A DNA stretch of 64,000 nucleotides from positions 770,001 to 834,000 of the forward strand of contig JAGFBZ010000328.1 in the NCBI GenBank assembly GCA_018398805.1, in the 5' to 3' direction. Below, piece after piece: positions 10,880 through 23,385 of the stretch. Both the position numbers and the translations under genes were made by a program. This DNA is from Hirundichthys speculiger. Its lineage: Eukaryota; Chordata; Actinopteri; Beloniformes; Exocoetidae. The notes under the pieces were generated by a model. It searched no databases. It was not told where the DNA came from and saw only the letters and a list, made by a program, of their open reading frames with translations. Position 1 is the stretch's first letter. Each line of letters begins with the position of its first letter.

Positions 10880-12113
10880 AACAAACTAAAAATTCAATTC
10901 AATTTACTTATAATAACTATTAATGCCAGTTCACAACAAAGTCATCTCCAGGCAGTTAGCACAGAAACTCGCCCCATGATGTTCTCTCTGAAGATTCACC
11001 CGGTGGCTCCAGATACTGAACATGCTGGATCCCAGCTGCTTATGTCCTGCAGAGACCGCCATTGATGCTCTTGCAACCGTTTTGCATATTTGCCTCTGAC
11101 CAGTCACCGAGTTCAGGGGCTGATAAATGAGCTTTTCAGAAACCATGTAGTTTGAAAGCAGCTCTCAGCTTTTTTCTTTTTACTTTGACATTGACATGTT
11201 GGGGCTGAATTTGCAGCACCTCATCGATGCGTAAGGGGGCCATTTACAGGTTTGTATCTGAATACAAATGTATATGCATCCTGCACCCCTGGTACCCCGG
11301 GTTTATTTTAGTCCATAAACTTCACATAAACTTCAAGCTGTATATTATTTAGTCAAAAAAAAAAAAAAAAAGCCCAAGAAAATAAGATGCCTTTGAAAAA
11401 ATGTTTTTCTTTTTTTTTTTTTTAAATGTCCTTGGCTGCAAAGGTATGTTAGGAATGGGCTTCGTACAGCTACGGACTTTGTTAACAAGAGAACGGTAAA
11501 GTGGATCCGGCGCTCAGGCACTCAGAAGCTGTGATTATAATCACTCATGGGATTTTACTCGCTCACAGTGAGAAGTTCCTAACAGCTACTGAGCAGCTCT
11601 TTGAAGTGGCACCACTTATGAAATTAATGTTGAAAGCGAGTGTCACATCGATGGCTTGAGCCGAGCTTTGCGGCAATGGAACCAAAACCTGTGGCTGCTC
11701 TGTGAAATTTCAAGCCCCGACAAAAGCTGCCGATTCGTCTCCTCTTGAGCCGAGGCGCCACATTTGTGACGCGACAATGAAACCGTCATTCAGTCTTTCA
11801 CCTGATAGAAAAGGTTAATTTCCTTCTGCTTGAGGTGTTGCTGTTTGCTGAATTCTTCCCAAATCCTGAGAAATGATTTCTGCAGCTGGTGGCGTCAGAG
11901 CTCCTAGATTCTCGTGTTTGTAGACCCTCCAGGCTGAATCGGCCAATTATGAGGAGTCGAGCGGCCTTGATGTCGCCTCATGGGCAGATAACTGTAAGAC
12001 ATGCTTTGGTGGCTGAGGGGATACGTGGAGGCAACAGCTCTTTTTCTTTTTCTCGTTTGATGTCAGGCGATGATAGGAGATAATCCCGACTTTGTTCTCG
12101 TGTTCTCTGACAG
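10880..12113. other. Intron 5' of the EC3 exon
   Basis: Contains an A-run at 11356-11371 and a T-run at 11409-11424. No other repeat recognised. The acceptor of the exon at 12114 ends the stretch. Confidence 0.45.
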
Positions 12114-12301
12114 GCTTCTTCCACCTCAGAGTTCCCGAATCTTCTGCCGTGGGCTCCGCCGTTGGCAGGATCAAAGCCGACGACCTGGACAAAGGCAGGA
12201 ACGCGGAGGTGGAGTACACCATCGTGCCGGGTGATGGAGGCGCCATGTTTGATATCACCACCAATGAGCACAACCAGGAGGGGATCATCATTCTCAAAAA
12301 G
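12114..12301 (+). CDS. cdh12: cdh12 exon (188 nt): N-terminal half of EC3
   Basis: The acceptor is TCTCTGACAG and the donor GTGTGT. The first 2 nt complete the serine codon split from the previous exon and the exon ends on a complete lysine codon (phase 0). The product reads [20 protein letters not shown], then [20 protein letters not shown], then a stretch ending [12 protein letters not shown] and the D-x-D-like DDLD with downstream N are the EC-type calcium-site residues. IVPGDGG and the HL-VPESS start are cadherin-12-like; in CDH18 and CDH8, as remembered, this segment is clearly different. The length of 188 nt is standard for this exon. No stop or frameshift is present. The donor GTGTGT is weaker than consensus at +3 but plausible. 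Confidence 0.93.
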
Positions 12302-12887
12302 GTGTGTTGCCTCACAAAGAAAAACTCTTAAAGCCGGTTTCATGAAAGGTCTGGTACCCCTCATGTTCACAGACATTCCTACCGGGGCAGAACTTAACGA
12401 ACCAGTCGGGTGCAAACTTTGACGCATTTATCCAATAACTTTAGATGGCGGCAGAATTTGCATGACTTTGTTTTGGATCAACGAAAACTTGAGAAACCAA
12501 GAACGGCTGTTCACAGATGTTTCTACTCCACTGCACATCATGCTGGGTGGTTTTTTTGTTGATCCTAGTCTAGTTGTCGCTCTGCCTAAGTCACATAGTT
12601 CAGTTCTCTGATTAGCTGTACGCTTGTCTAATGGATAGAGGCAGATTCTCTTGCATCCGGGCCATTGCCACCTGGAAATCAAAGTTGAACCGGACAGTTG
12701 AGGCATGTTCAGCTGGTTGCAGTTTAAAATTTGAGCCCAGGCATGTGTCATTACATCCCAGACCTCGATCTTGGACTTGTACCAATTCAGTTAGTGGAAG
12801 TGACATTTACTTGAGTTCTTGTGTGGCCTGAGATGTTGACTTGTCCAAGATATAGCTCCATCCTTTAGCTCCATCAGTCCGTCAATA

Positions 12888-12909
12888 GGAAGGAAGGAAG
12901 GAAGGAAGG
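12888..12909. repeat. (GGAA)n microsatellite
   Basis: Five and a half perfect GGAA units. Confidence 0.95.
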
Positions 12910-13375
12910 TTTCCCAAAGGCATAGATGAAGTTTTGTGCATTACCTGGAAAGAAAAACGAGTCAATGCTATTTTTTGTGTGTTTCTGGTTTACTTAAATT
13001 TAGGTTTAGGAATTTAAGGAAACAATATAAATGCCGATAGTTTTATTTGTTTGGAGTTGGAGTACTTTTGCGAGGGAACAGCAGAGTCATCACTCGGGGA
13101 AAACACCGCTGTTGGCTGAACGGTCCTTTTGAACTCCGCCGTTTCTTTCATGTTTGAGCGGCTGTCTAAGTCCTGTCTAAAACTTTTTACTCCTTTTGCC
13201 TCAGTGGATCAACAGAGAAGTGGAAACATAACCATAGAGGAAAGATGCTCTGCTCGCGAGACTTCAAAAATAGGAGAGCGATTGCACCTGACAGGGAACG
13301 AGTGAGGTGGGATGTGACACCCCAGACATAAAACACCTCACATCTATGGATGCATATAATTACACAGCAATCCTC

Positions 13376-13407
13376 AGGAGGAGAAGGAGGAGGAGGAGGA
13401 GGAGGAG
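13376..13407. repeat. (GGA)n microsatellite
   Basis: GAG/GGA trinucleotide run with one AAG interruption. Confidence 0.9.
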
Positions 13408-13895
13408 TGCTGCACTTCTTTCAAAAGCTATCTACTCAGTGATGTTACCGAATTTTTAGGGCACTTGTTACGTCTGCAGGATATTTTACATGTACATGTG
13501 TTGGAGAAACAACAACCATGGATGAGACAGTGGAATATATTTGTATTTGTCCAAAACTTTTAAATAGACTGACATTAATTGAGCAGGCTTGGTCCGGGGG
13601 AAACATCTGCTTTTCAAAGCTGAAGCCATCGCGAAGTAGATGGAATAGCAGTTCCTTGAATCACCACTAGGGGGTGACTCTAAAAGCAGTCTCATTTGAT
13701 TTGAGTGTTAAAATGTCCAGCTTCACAGCAGCAATAAACATACTTACAGCTGGATAAAAAACGCAATTTTGCTCTTCATAGCAAGATTTGACATCCCTGG
13801 CCTCTGTGCAAGGAGTGGAATTTCATCTGAATGATTAAAAATGACATTTAACCAGATTTGATGCATACTTTAGCCTGGTTTATGCTCAGAAATCA

Positions 13896-13950
13896 GGTCA
13901 AATCAAATCAAATCAAATATACTTTATTGATCCCCCAAGGGGGAAATTCT
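13896..13950 (-). repeat. LINE 3' tail remnant
   Basis: (AATCA)n followed by ATACTTTATTGATCCCCCAA and GGGGGAAATTC. In reverse this is the common fish non-LTR 3' end (GATCAATAAAGT plus short tandem tail). Only the tail is present. A related tail lies at 52046-52135. Confidence 0.65.
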
Positions 13951-16048
13951 GCGTGTGTGATGCAGATAACGCAAATATGCCCCCCACCCTACGCAGACAC
14001 TCCCCAAAATTGTAGGTGACCGCAGACAGTGTCGCAGGGAGGAGAGAAAGGAGGCCTCTGATTGGTCAATTCTACATCTGCGTAGAAAAGAGCGCGTCAT
14101 CCAAGAAGTGAGGAAGTACCCACATCTGTACGATTCTTGATGGTGAGGAAGTGCAAAAACGCAAGAGATAAGTTTAGTAAGTTTAGCTAGTTCATGATTG
14201 TCCCTCTTGCGTTGTGGCGTGGAATAACATAGCGCAGACTGCGCTTTAAAATGGGGCATAAATCAAAAGTAACTGCAGCATACCTGCGACAAGCTAACTG
14301 CGACACATTGTCACGAGAGTATACACACGCCCTTTAGGAGTTTGACAGCGGCACTAATAGTTATGGTGTTAACGGCTAGCTGCCATCGTTTTAGCGACTC
14401 AGCACTTAGCATTTTCAGCGAACTGGAAATCTGAGCTACCTTCAGCTACAGTTGGTAACCAGAGCTGACGGGCCGCTAGAGCTGAAAATGTTGTTTCAGT
14501 AGCGGAATCAGAAATTGCTATATTGACCGTTGTGCTACATCAAACACCACAAACACCATGACTCCCCAGAAAACCTCCAGGTGACGCCGCAGAAGGTTTG
14601 ACTAGTTCTTTTAAACAGTCTCCAGGCTTGGCAGATATGAGAGCAGAACCTGTGACCCTTCACTTCGGCGAGGCTGCTCTCTGCTTGAGTCCTCGCCGTC
14701 TATGCCCTAAAGCACAGCTCAGAGCAACGGTGTAACTCTCTCTGAGCGCCTGTTCTATATAAAGCATTTACGTAGCGTGTCAGGGCTCATTTACTGAGCC
14801 ATATGTTCCTATGGATTAATATATCCAGCGCGTGCTGACCCACAGCAAGAGGTCTCTCAAAAGTATCTCATTTAAGACCAACTACGTTTGCCACATAAAG
14901 CATTTGCAGGGCCATAATATCACTTAACAAAATGGCAAGTGCCATGGAAGCGCTTGTGATATTAGAGAAATTTATTACTCCCAGGATAAACCCCCCGAGA
15001 TCTATCATCTCATTTCAAAGAGGGACCCACAACTGCCAGAGGTGAAGAAAAAGGACATTACAGCCTCAGACTAAAATTAGAAGGCAATATATGGTGGTGC
15101 AGCCAGTGCAATAAGTACCACTCCACTAAAAAACGATGCCATAATAAGACTTGACAGGCAATCAATATCATTTTTTTGCCTATACATTAAAAAAAATTAA
15201 AAAGTTCTGCTCCAAAATTCAGCTCGTTCATCTTCAGAGCATCATGACGGAGCGTCCCTCGAACCTTGGCAGCAAAATATGAGATGATGGAAAATTTTTA
15301 TTTTTATTTTCATTTTTAAGCATACCAGGACACGTTCTTCCAAACAGTCCCATTATTAATCACAACAATCTGAAACAAGGGGAGGCTTTCACAAACGTTT
15401 CCCAGCAAAGACAGCCCAACGGGTTCCTCCATCAGTCTTGATGTCACCTTTCATTATCATGTCATCTTCTGCAGGTTCATAAAAATCACCCCATTAGAAA
15501 AGTACCCTCTCCTCGGGGGGTGGGCTCAGCTAAAGACCCGGAGATCCATCATGTCAGAACAGACTAATAGAATTAACATTCTTGTTTCCCACAGGCACGA
15601 CTGCAGAAAGCATCGTATCAGTTCTCTTTAGACAACAGATCATCCAGCCTGATAACAGCGGGTGGGTAATGTGGGTTTATGAGCGCAGCATGAGCCGAGA
15701 ACAAAACAGTCTCAGTGTAGGGAAATTAAGATTTAGGGGCGAGCTTTGAAATGGTACACCTACACTCATAATTACAGCAAAAGCAGACGAAAAGGGACAA
15801 TAATGGAATTGTGCTTGAATAGACGACCACAGAGCTCGTTTCTCGGCTGCGACTGAACAAAAATAATGACCCAGGAAGAATAGCTCTCAGTTAGACTTCA
15901 CCATTTACTGTTTAAAAAATATCCGGGCAAGCAGAAGTTTTCTGAAGAGAGGCTTTGAAACCTCTTCTTTCCGTCTTGCTGCACGGGTGCCGTGGTGGTA
16001 AGAACAGACTGTCACTTGAAGCCAGCTATTCAGCTAAACGGTTTCTTT
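13951..16048. other. Intron, no feature recognised
   Basis: Moderately AT-rich intronic DNA without recognised repeats, coding exons or RNA genes. Confidence 0.45.
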
Positions 16049-16470
16049 ACCTCCGCCAAGGAGGTAATGTTTTTGCCGGCGTTTTTTCTGTCTGTCTGTG
16101 TACAAGATAACTCCAAACGTTATGGATGGATTTTGATGAAATTTTCAGGAGTTGTCAGAAATATGAAAAGGAAGAACTGAATTCATTTTGGCTGTGATCC
16201 GGAAGAAATCCTGGATTCTGGATCACTTTCAAATTTTCGATAACATTGCGGTCAATGGGGCCGAAAATTTTGTTTCTCAATATCTCCGTTAATTATTGCC
16301 CAAAACTCATGAAATTTGACTCAGGGATTGACAATGGGAACCTCTATCAAATTTTAAAGGCTGATCTGGATCTGATCCAGAAGGCAGATTTTATCGCAAT
16401 CTGTATATGGCTATATGGGGGAATTGTTGCACTTGGCGGAGGTCTGTGCTCTCCGAGTGCTTTTCTAGTT
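16049..16470 (+). repeat. Repeat F copy 3 (full length)
   Basis: It starts ACCTCCGCCAAGGAGGT, a short self-complementary end, and has the inverted CTTGGCGGAGGT near its other end followed by GCTTTTCTAGTT. An open frame from 16246 gives the shared LNISVNYCPKLMKFDSGIDN segment. That frame begins at TTG; the first ATG is three codons later. Confidence 0.88.
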
Positions 16471-16945
16471 TCAGATGTTATCACTAAAAGGCAGTGCTTC
16501 CAGATATGTTACGACAGCGGGCAGAACTCCGCTGGGACCTGCCGTTGCCTGGTCGCCCACAGCCGGTCAAGGCTGGTCGCTGGTGGCCATGGGCCCATAG
16601 ACTGCTTCTTGGTCAGTTGGCTGGTCAATCGGCCAACGCCGGTCTTAAGCTAGTCGTCCGCTTGCTGACTAAACCCAGCAGCCAAGGCAATAAAGCAACA
16701 GGCTGAAACGATCCTGAAAGGTGAGGTCCACCTTGGCCGGAGGACCCATTTCTTGATAGAGGCAGAAGATACTGAGTTTCGAGAGCCGTGTGCTCTGTTT
16801 AGCCCTGGCTAGTAGCCTTCAACTGCGGGTGTGAAGATCGCTGCTTCAGGCATGTATATAGATATATACATGCTGTACATCCACATACACGCGTACATAC
16901 AGGACACTTGCACAGAACATAACCTTCACACGTATTAATACAAAC
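16471..16945. other. Intron, no feature recognised
   Basis: The ORF running out of repeat F copy 3 ends here with no recognisable domain. Otherwise unremarkable. Confidence 0.4.
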
Positions 16946-16953
16946 TAATTAGG

Positions 16954-18399
16954 TCTGTGTTGTGGAAAGAAAATCAGATCCGACCTCAATGAGAAAATCA
17001 AATTAGAATTTATTAGAGAAAAGAAACAAAAAAAAACATATGTGCACATAAGGAGAGTGGTCAGTCAGCATTCCACAGAATACTGAATAAGGACTCTGTC
17101 TTTACAGAGAAGAGGATTTCCTTTCATACCAAGACAAAGAGATGTTGATTGCTATACAGGTTTGCATGTAGAGTGGATCACAGCGGGTGATGAGGAAGGC
17201 AAAAGGACATTTGTCTTAAATGAGAGCGGTAATTGAATTTAGGGACATTTATACAGTTCCTTTATCAAGAGGTTAGATACTTGATGATAATTGAATTTAG
17301 GAAAGTTTACTCAGAATCACAGCTGATCCCCTGCTTGCCTTTTGTCAGACATTTGGTCTGTTGATTAGGATGTGTATTGGTCTTGTTAAGAAAGACAAAT
17401 TACTTTTAAACATATTATTGAAGACAACTAAAATGAACAAAATTACAAGATGAATAAAGCAAATAAAAATTTCCTCCACAGTCTGCAAGTTTCTGCTTGA
17501 AAGATATTCCTGTTCTTTCATCTGGTGCCAAGAAGAGACCAAAAACAAAGATTAATACAAGGTTTATCATGCAATGCAGAATGTTTTCCGACCAATTGGT
17601 TATACTCTCTTAACGTCACAGAGACATGCAGAAGATTCACACTTGTTTCAAGAATTGCTCTCTCTTTATAACCACAAAAAGGGGCGGGGTCTTACATTGC
17701 CCCCAACACCTCCTCTTCTCATCTTGAGTTCAGATGTCGTGCAACTTTCACACGTCACAATTCCAGATGGTTTACATTTGTCTCAGTCCAGGAGAGGAGG
17801 TCATAAATCAAATGTGCTTATCTGTGTAAGTCACAAAACTTTTGGAGGTCAGGATTTAAAGATAACACAAGAAAAGCACTCAGAGAGCACAGACCTCCGC
17901 CAAGCACAACAATTCCCCCATATAGCCATTTACAGATTGCGATAAAATCCGCCTTCTGGATCAGATCCTGATCAGCCTTAGCAATTTGATAGAGGTTCCC
18001 ATTGTCAATCCCTGAGTCAAATTTCATGAGTTTTGGGCAATAATTAACGGAGATATTGAGAAACAAAATGTTCGGCCGCATTGACCGCAATGTTATTAAA
18101 AATTTGAAAGTGATCCAGAATCCAGGATTTCTTCCGGATCACAGCCAAAATGAATTCAGTTCTTCCTTTTCGCATTTCTGACAACTCCCGAAAATTTCAT
18201 CAAAATCCATCCATAACTTTTTGAGTTATCTTAAACACAGACAGACAGATAAACGCCGGCAAAAACATAACCTCCTTGGCGGAGGTAAAAATAGAGACAC
18301 AGTTGTAAAAGACAGCCAACATTCCTAAAGATTATAAAGTCGAGTCTTAAACCCCTAAATGTGCACAAAAGTCTTTAAGGTAATTATAAATCCTAACAG
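16954..18399 (-). mobile_element. Possible solo LTR-like element with repeat F nested inside
   Basis: Outer ends read TGTTGTGGAAAG at the left and AAATCCTAACA at the right, giving TG...CA-type ends in the minus direction. Possible 5-bp flanks GTCTG/GTCTT match at 4 of 5. Part of the interior (around 17515-17570, ATCTGGTGCCAAG and AAACAAAGATTAA) resembles 59218-59260, and the right end resembles 59568-59585. No protein-coding retroelement domain is present. The call is tentative. Confidence 0.35.
17870..18286 (-). repeat. Repeat F copy 4 (full length)
   Basis: It runs from AGAAAAGCACTCAGAGAGC to CCTCCTTGGCGGAGGT. It carries the shared reading frame on the minus strand (17818-18090) with LNISVNYCPKLMKFDSGIDN. 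It is inserted in the LTR-like element at 16954-18399. Confidence 0.88.
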
Positions 18400-18989
18400 T
18401 CTTAATAGTAAACAAATCGTTAGCTTGTGTTTTAATTCGCTGCCTCTCCTGAAAAGCTGCTACTCTCCCATTTCCTCAACGGGTTGCAAATGTTTGGCAA
18501 CCCATCGCAACCCGTCAAAGCAAGTGTTACCGGCTTCACAGATGCACACGCGGCGTCTCTGCCTCGTTCCCACGCATGAGCAAACGCCACAAAGTTGCTG
18601 GCTTTCAGCCCGCCGTCGCTGTGAGTCGCTCACAGAAGGCCCTCTGCCGATGATACCATCCCACTCTTCTTCTGTATTTCCCTTTGGGAGGAAGCAGCCG
18701 ACTCCTGTGGTGAGTTTAAATGCCATTTGTTGTCCCTGGCACTGAGATCCGAGAGAAGAAAAAAAAGAGAAAATGGCAAACGAATGTTTGCATAATGCAA
18801 AAGCTCCAAGCAATCTTTGTGATATGGAAGAGGAGGAAATGTAAATGTCGAGGAGGTGCAGGTTTTTGTAAGCAGCGCTCTTATATGGGTGAGATGCTTT
18901 GTTGTTTGCAGTTAATTCTCCTTTCAGATCATCACAGAGTGCTGCTTAGATTTTGGATTTCAGTTATTAATTCCTAAACATATTAAAAA
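18400..18989. other. Intron, no feature recognised
   Basis: No repeat family recognised. Two overlapping ORFs of 117 and 128 codons on opposite strands lack family resemblance. Confidence 0.4.
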
Positions 18990-19392
18990 CTAGAAAAGCA
19001 CTCGGAGAGCACAGACCTCCGCCAAGCGCAACAATTCCCCCATATAGCGATTTAGAGATTGTGATAAAATCCGCCTTCTGGATCAGATCCGGATCGGCCG
19101 TTGAAATTTCATAGAGGTTACCATTGTCAATCCCTGAGTGATTGACAATGGTTTGGGCAATAATTAACGGAGATATTTAGAAACAAAATTTTTGGCCCCA
19201 TTGACCGCAATGTTATCGAAAATTTGAAAGTGACTTAGAATCCAGGATTTCTTCCGGATCACAGCCAAAATGAAATCAGTTCTTCCTTTTCACAATTCTG
19301 ACAACCCCTGAGAATGTAATCAAAATTCATTCATAACTTTTTGAGTTATCTTAACCACAGACAAACAGACAGATAACCTCCTTGTCGGAGGT
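18990..19392 (-). repeat. Repeat F copy 5
   Basis: Starts CTAGAAAAGCACTCGGAGAG and ends CTCCTTGTCGGAGGT. The centre has a small rearrangement: 'attgacaatgg' occurs twice around a missing block, breaking the shared reading frame. Confidence 0.85.
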
Positions 19393-20422
19393 AATAATAA
19401 TAATTAACTATTTAAATGTTTAGTCTGGAAATAAAACGGCCGTAAAGACAAGCCTTTGAGCTTTACCACATGAACATGACGACAAAATCTCAGTTTCATT
19501 TGTTTAAAACCCCCTTTTGATGGTTTCTGTTGCTGTCACGCATGTCGTCACCCAAAATAATACAAAAGATTAAATAAAATCAGAATTTAACATTCTGCGC
19601 TCAAACATAAAAGTTCCAATCTCGTTTACCTTCAGAGCTCAAAGTTTCTTAATAATGACAGTCTCTCTCAGAGCCGTTGCGGCTTTTCATGCAAATTCCC
19701 CATCTGGGAAGATCAAAAAAACAAAAAAAAAGTGGCATTCTCATTAAATCTTTCCCTCTTTGCCAACAAAATACTTTAAAGGAGTTATGACAAATCTGTG
19801 TTTTTGTTTCTCATTTCAATCAGGCGTGAAGCATATATTTCAGCTGATTGCAGAAGCTGAAAAGAAAAAAAACGTACCGCCACTTTTGTCTGTTTTTCTG
19901 CCTTTCAGGGTCTTTCTGATGTAAGTGTCTAAAATGTTGGAGCGGGGAGTGGGGGGGGGGGTGAAAATGCAAATGAGTATTTAATTTTTTTTTTTTTGAT
20001 GTATCAGACTGAGGTGTTCGTTAAGTGGGATGTCTTTAAGCACTTGCATGCAGATGCACAAAGGTGCGTCGTCCTTTTGATCCACAGAAGCTGCAGCCGG
20101 GCGAGTAACGGCACTTCATGCGGCGGTGCGTCGTCCTAAAATGACCTTCTTGACAGTAATGGAATGACGGGGAGAAGTGGCGTGCAATTCTGATGTAAAT
20201 GAAGACATTTATTTGTCTGCATCGTGTACACCCCCGACACGTAAAGCTTCTTTTGAAGCGCCGCCTCTTAAGTTTGATACGCCTCCATGACATCAGTGAG
20301 GCATTGTGGGTATATTCCCTGCAGTACCAGGATCCTGTACAAAGCCTTGTTGATGTGTGTTTGTGTGTGGGGGGGGGGTTGTCTCTGAGCTCCCTTTTAA
20401 TTGGCCGAGTCTTCCCTCTATG
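19393..20422. other. Intron, no feature recognised
   Basis: Contains G-runs at 19953-19961 and 20370-20378 and a T-run at 19986-19998. No exon-like segment. Confidence 0.45.
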
Positions 20423-20430
20423 GTGCAAAC

Positions 20431-21582
20431 TAGGGATGGAACGGTTACCGGCATTACGGTAAAGATCGGTAAAATTTTATGCGATAACGATTACCGTTTA
20501 TGTTTGACTTTATCTCATCATGTAATATCAGCCTCATTTAAGTCTGAGAGCGACTCGCGACTATGTCTCGCGTGAATATGTAGCTTGTAACATCGGCATC
20601 GTAACGTTAGCATGGCGGAAAGTGGTGATAGCATGTAGAACATTTACCAACCCACTAAAAGGACGAAAACCAAGGTCTGGGCATTTTTTTCTTTCAAGAA
20701 TGCAGAGGGACAACTGGTGGAGGACAATTATCTTGTCTGCAGAGCACTTGTTTACATTTTATTGTAATCTGTTCAAGCAGCTTGAAGGCAGCTAAGGCTA
20801 ATGCTTCAAACTACTGAGATGTTTGACCAAGAGTAACTTGGTTGACGCGCTTTGCTAACTCGCATTTTGTAAACGTTAACATTGCATGTTGATCGAAAAA
20901 GGACCGGAACGGTGTTCTTCTGATGCAGTTAAAATATTAATTTTTTTCCATTAACTGATCCGACAACCATAACGCGGCAGTTAGCGCCACAGCGGTCAAA
21001 AACCTTTTGCCCTTCTGGGTCCAACACCTAACCAATAACAGGCAGCTACCTTTATACCTGACCCTCAGGTAACAACACAGCGACACCCACAGACACACAG
21101 AGTGAACTACAATTCATAACAACATATTTGGCTCCTAAACAACTGTTTCTTTATTTGCATATTTATACTTATTTAAGGTTCAGCTTAAAGTCAAAAGTTT
21201 ATTTAATTTGAACTTGTACTATAATTTTTGTCCCTGATAATTGTTTGCATATTTTGACCTACTATGGTTGTTTAAATGTTTATTAAAATTTGCACCAGAC
21301 AAATAAGCTTTGCTCCTCTTATTTATTTATTTTTTCTTTAAAATAAAACCTCTTTCTGTGCCAGTTGTTTGCCCTTTTATTGTGAAAGTTTCATTTTGAT
21401 AAGATTTTGGCTTCTGATGTTTTAGTTTGACAAGAAAATCACAAGATTTTGTGAAATTATTTAAATGTATGTGTTTTTTTGGACATTTGAATAGGAATTA
21501 AGATATCGCGATAATATCGCAAACCGTGATAATTTGGTTACGATAATCGAGATATCAAATTTTCCATATCGTTACATCCCTA
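20431..21582. mobile_element. hAT element, family G (1.15 kb)
   Basis: The ends are TAGGGATGGAACGGTTACCG and CATATCGTTACATCCCTA, with a perfect TSD GTGCAAAC (20423-20430 and 21583-21590). The interior holds no recognisable transposase and is AT-rich near the right end. Confidence 0.93.
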
Positions 21583-21590
21583 GTGCAAAC

Positions 21591-22377
21591 CACCAAACAC
21601 GTGCCTGTACGCGACCGGGTTACCAGCAGGATGTGGACACGGCGAACTGCTCATCAGAAAGGCGACAGGACTATTTCACTGAAGATCAAGCGTGCGGTGT
21701 GCGTGCACGAGCGTCTCCCGGCGCTCTGACCCCCCCGCGGACCCGTCTCACTTCAGAGCGGCGGAGCATCCCTCAGGGACTCGCCTGGCGAACGCGCTCA
21801 GATGCTGCCTTTCGCTTTGTTTTCCCTCTTCCATCGCTTATTCCCCTTATGACTTTGCTGTCTCGTGCGCACTCTGAGGAGAGAGAAAACACACATGCAC
21901 ACGCACATGCACACACACATGCACACACACACACACATGACAGGACACCATTGTGCAGAGAGCAGAGTCTGGCAGAGCCCAAATTCTAGACCCGGGAAGG
22001 TTGGTTCTGATAAGAGGATCAAGCTGGGTAATAGGTTCAAAGGATGATCGTCTGCTTCCCAGCCTGCAGATGTAAGAGACATGGTGGCGTCGAGGAGGTG
22101 TGCACGTCCCGTCTGCAAAACACAAGATTATGGGAAACAATGGGGCGACTCCGCCGATGGATTCCCGGGGAAGCGTGCCGACAAATGCGAGCGCTCGGAG
22201 CAACACGGCAGACGTGCAAGGACACGGCTGTGGTAGAGCAGCGCTCCAAAGCTTCCAGAGCTTCGACGGGGCAACTTTAGGAGGTGGTGGGGGGACGAAA
22301 CGTTTGTCCGTCTGCATATTTACTCATCTTGAGAACAGAGGCGGGAGACGGTAGATACGTGTAATTGAAACGTACCG
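21591..22377. other. Intron with a (CA)n-type tract
   Basis: Relatively GC-rich intronic segment. Several overlapping ORFs on both strands (up to 156 codons) result from the GC content and CA-repeat and are not credible genes. Confidence 0.4.
21889..21938. repeat. (CA)n/(CACATG)n microsatellite
   Basis: Alternating CA units with regularly spaced ATG interruptions. Confidence 0.9.
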
Positions 22378-22385
22378 CTCTAGGC

Positions 22386-23377
22386 CAGGGTTATTATAGT
22401 TTTGGATTTTCCATTATTTTTAGTTTTTATTTAGTTTTTCCAAATTCAGTTCGTTTTAATTTGTTTTTAGAGCAGTTTTGCTAGTTTTTATTTCGTTTTT
22501 GTTTTTGAAATGCTTAGTTTTAGTTTAGTTTTTATTAGTTTCAGTGTTAGTTTTAGTTTTATTTTGTAAATTAGGGTTGTAATTTTGGTTGGAGTGAAGC
22601 ACTGAACTTTTTGAAATCTATCGAATCACATAGTCGTGTTTACATTCTGGTCTCAATAAACATATTTATCAATGCGTCTTCCCGCTTGTGGTGTTCCTGC
22701 GTATTTACTGACCAGCAGCTATCTGGTCTCCATGGAAACAGTCGATTATAGTTGCTGTTTTCTCCCAGTCCTTCCCAACGCTGACTGGCCTGCAGCTGTA
22801 GCTTCTCTTTCCAGGGGGCTAGCTTAGGCTAGCTTATCCAGGTAGTCTTGGTTAGCCTTCTTTCCAGGAGGCTAGCTTAGGCTAGCTTATCCAGCTAGTC
22901 TTGGTTAGCCTTCTTGTGTGAGCTTTTCAAATGGACTTTCAGATTTGTGGGTTTTTTTTCCCCCTTGAGAAGTATTTCACACATTGTATCACCTGCTTCT
23001 ACAACAAGCAGGTGATACAAACAAAAAATCCCAAATAGGACTGTGCCGATTTCTCCCAACTTTTTCCGCAGCCATCACTGCTGATCACTTTCGTTTTTTG
23101 GGTTTTTTTTTTTTTGCAGTTGTTATTGTACAGCGGAGTGGAGTTAATAGATTTCAAACGTTTATGAGGAAAAAAATTACAAACACGAAAACGGAGGACG
23201 TTCTTGACATTATTATAGTTAAATTTAGTTCGTTTTATAAAACACATAAAATACAGTTTCAGTTAGCTGTCGTTTTTTAAAAAAACTCTGGTTTTTATTT
23301 TATTTCAGTTAACGAAAATGTTTTTTAAATTCTAGTTTTCGTTAATTAGGTCTTTTTCATTAACGATAATAACCTTG
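22386..23377. mobile_element. DNA transposon with 8-bp TSD, family H (hAT-like)
   Basis: The ends are CAGGGTTATTATAGTTTTGG and TTAACGATAATAACCTTG. The 8-mers CTCTAGGC (22378-22385) and CTCTAGTC (23378-23385) match at 7 of 8. T-rich TAGTTTT repeats fill both subterminal regions. An internal ~54-bp duplication is listed separately. No transposase seen. Confidence 0.82.
22811..22917. repeat. Direct duplication of ~54 bp inside family H element
   Basis: Two adjacent units each carry GGCTAGCTTAGGCTAGCTTA followed by TCCAG-TAGTCTTGGTTAG, differing at a few bases. Each unit itself contains a doubled TAGCTTAGGC. Confidence 0.9.
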
Positions 23378-23385
23378 CTCTAGTC

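Larger units (their letters stand above)
12302..13895. other. Intron with simple repeats only
   Basis: The first 1.6 kb of the 33.6-kb intron. Two simple repeats (listed separately) are the only recognised content. No host exon or RNA gene is apparent. Confidence 0.45.

Noticed and set aside
16246..16653. 135-codon ORF as a gene
   Set aside because: It begins at TTG inside repeat F and runs into unrelated sequence; treated as part of the repeat family.
20036..20428. 130-codon minus-strand ORF with several cysteines
   Set aside because: Cysteine spacing does not form a known zinc finger and there is no supporting context.
21798..22317. Overlapping 106- to 156-codon ORFs on both strands
   Set aside because: They are driven by a (CA)n tract and GC-rich DNA, with no recognisable domain.
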